From the IMG/VR virus record IMGVR_UViG_3300036671_000282, positions 1 to 27,413 of that record: a DNA stretch of 27,413 nt. One strand, given 5' to 3'. The notes under the pieces are model-generated. The model was not told the DNA's origin. It worked only from the letters and a program-made list of their open reading frames with translations, and did not search any database. The translations under genes and the position numbers were made by a program. Source of the stretch: a virus. This document shows positions 26,981 to 27,413 of this stretch, piece by piece; position 1 is the stretch's first letter; each line of letters begins with the position of its first letter.

Positions 26981-27046
26981 AATATAATTCTACTCTCTAC
27001 TGTTGGGAATATCAAGTTTTAGGGGTGTGATCTTGGTCACTTTTTT
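26970..27046 (-). repeat. 77-bp promoter repeat, copy 1
   Basis: Identical over 77 bp to 27287-27363. Minus-strand content: a CRP/GlxR-like dyad TGTGA-N6-TCACT (27026-27041), -35 TTGATA (27015-27010), 17 bp, -10 TAGAAT (26992-26987), six bases, and the start ATGACAAAAAT. So it is a mobile-looking complete promoter with operator and start codon. Confidence 0.88.
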
Positions 27047-27074
27047 CTAATTCTCCAACTACAAACCAAATCAT
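27012..27074 (-). CDS. 20-residue ORF, doubtful
   Basis: ATG overlaps the 27071 stop (ATGA), product MIWFVVGELEKSDQDHTPKT, ending inside repeat 1. It would be translated from the same mRNA as 27071. Too short to confirm. Confidence 0.3.
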   Translation of the reverse strand: MIWFVVGELEKSDQDHTPKT

Positions 27075-27268
27075 ATCTGAATCTCCTTTGCATGTCCATA
27101 TTCTTCAATAACTTGCTCAAACTTATCATTTTCAAATCCGCCCCACTCTGCTTTAATTTCAGCAAGTTGTTCGTCGTTCAAGTCCTTGGTATCAAGCACA
27201 TGTATAATAAGTTTTGAATCTATCACTTCCAGCCAATCCCCATTGCCAGTAGATATGTATAGCGTCAT
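27071..27268 (-). CDS. 65-residue acidic protein
   Basis: MTLYISTGNGDWLEVIDSKL then ELAEIKAEWGGFENDKFEQV: strand-rich start and acidic helical end. Ribosome site AGGAG lies inside the leader ORF at 27268-27297. Function unknown. Confidence 0.68.
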   Translation of the reverse strand: MTLYISTGNGDWLEVIDSKLIIHVLDTKDLNDEQLAEIKAEWGGFENDKFEQVIEEYGHAKEIQI

Positions 27269-27297
27269 TATTTATCTCCTAATCTAATTTTTGTCAT
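27268..27297 (-). CDS. Nine-residue leaderless leader peptide MTKIRLGDK
   Basis: Begins at the ATG of repeat 2, six bases after TAGAAT, and stops as TAATG on the 27071 gene start. It contains the downstream ribosome site, so its translation likely couples to the 27268 gene. Confidence 0.45.
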   Translation of the reverse strand: MTKIRLGDK

Positions 27298-27363
27298 AAT
27301 ATAATTCTACTCTCTACTGTTGGGAATATCAAGTTTTAGGGGTGTGATCTTGGTCACTTTTTT
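27287..27363 (-). repeat. 77-bp promoter repeat, copy 2
   Basis: Same as 26970-27046, 317 bp away. Dyad 27343-27358, -35 27332-27327, -10 27309-27304, ATG 27297. Confidence 0.88.
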
Positions 27364-27367
27364 ATCC

Positions 27368-27413
27368 TCACAGATGGGGGTTGTATTGGTCGCCTGCATA
27401 TCGTCGTGCGTCG
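27368..27413 (-). CDS. 3' end of a gene running off the window, low confidence
   Basis: One minus frame reads DARRYAGDQYNPHL and stops (TGA at 27370-27368) just before repeat 2, looking like a normal C-terminus. A second open frame (ending PSVRIKK, stop inside the repeat) is possible. The window end prevents a decision. Confidence 0.3.
   Translation of the reverse strand, partial: DARRYAGDQYNPHL

Noticed and set aside
1-27413. Insertion sequence, integrase or attachment site
   Set aside because: No transposase, recombinase or flanking terminal repeats seen; the 77-bp repeats are promoters.

Overview
The window reads as part of a tailed-phage (or phage-like) genome from an AT-rich actinobacterial host. 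Nearly every base is coding or structured, genes overlap as ATGA or TAATG, and there is a lysis and virion-decoration block, five tRNA genes and several phage-style auxiliary metabolic genes. The host assignment rests on a WhiB-type Fe-S regulator (7180-7464), small Cys-rich proteins of types common in actinophages, and pervasive leaderless genes, which are common in Actinobacteria. The low GC content would suit phages of small-genome freshwater actinobacteria better than Streptomyces or Mycobacterium phages; that is inference.

Layout. 1-9500 (+ strand): a partial X-Pro-repeat protein, small membrane proteins (holin candidates), a proteasome/HslV-like Ntn peptidase, a secreted subtilase, tRNA-Asn, a CHAP endolysin, a 2OG-Fe(II) oxygenase, FmdB-like and DUF7455-like zinc proteins, a staphylococcal-nuclease homologue, a SLOG-like protein, WhiB, a luciferase-like monooxygenase and a second holin-like protein. 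9600-11230 (+): a 496-residue mosaic protein, probably virion-associated. 11230-15450 (- strand): HNH endonuclease, a structured RNA candidate, four tRNAs (Arg, Ser, Glu, CAU), tiny ORFs, a HAD phosphatase, two glutathione-peroxidase-like proteins and a second 2OG oxygenase. 15528-17653 (+): a collagen-like fibre, a seven-repeat beta-propeller protein and a small partner. 17650-23850 (mostly -): a sulfotransferase broken by one in-frame stop, an A-type Fe-S carrier, a third 2OG oxygenase (+), a GIY-YIG-like protein (+), another sulfotransferase and many 28-66 residue proteins, often zinc-ribbon. 23920-24120: probable replication origin with 20-bp iterons and two perfect DnaA boxes. 24500-27413 (-): an operon-like run of small acidic proteins carrying two exact 77-bp promoter repeats.

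The strongest unifying observation is regulatory. At 23 starts on both strands a -10 hexamer (TATAAT or close, often with TGn in front) ends exactly six bases before an ATG, so transcription should begin at or next to the start codon. Several also have TTGACA-like -35 boxes at 17 bp. This leaderless rule corrects many start sites and exposes genes of 28-60 codons, including a dispersed set of Cys-pair (zinc-ribbon) microproteins. Two diverged non-coding element families (18531/22565 and 21563/23471) sit between them. The auxiliary genes suggest host-physiology and virion modification: three 2OG oxygenases near a collagen-like fibre (possible prolyl hydroxylation), sulfotransferases, peroxidases, Fe-S assembly and two peptidases.
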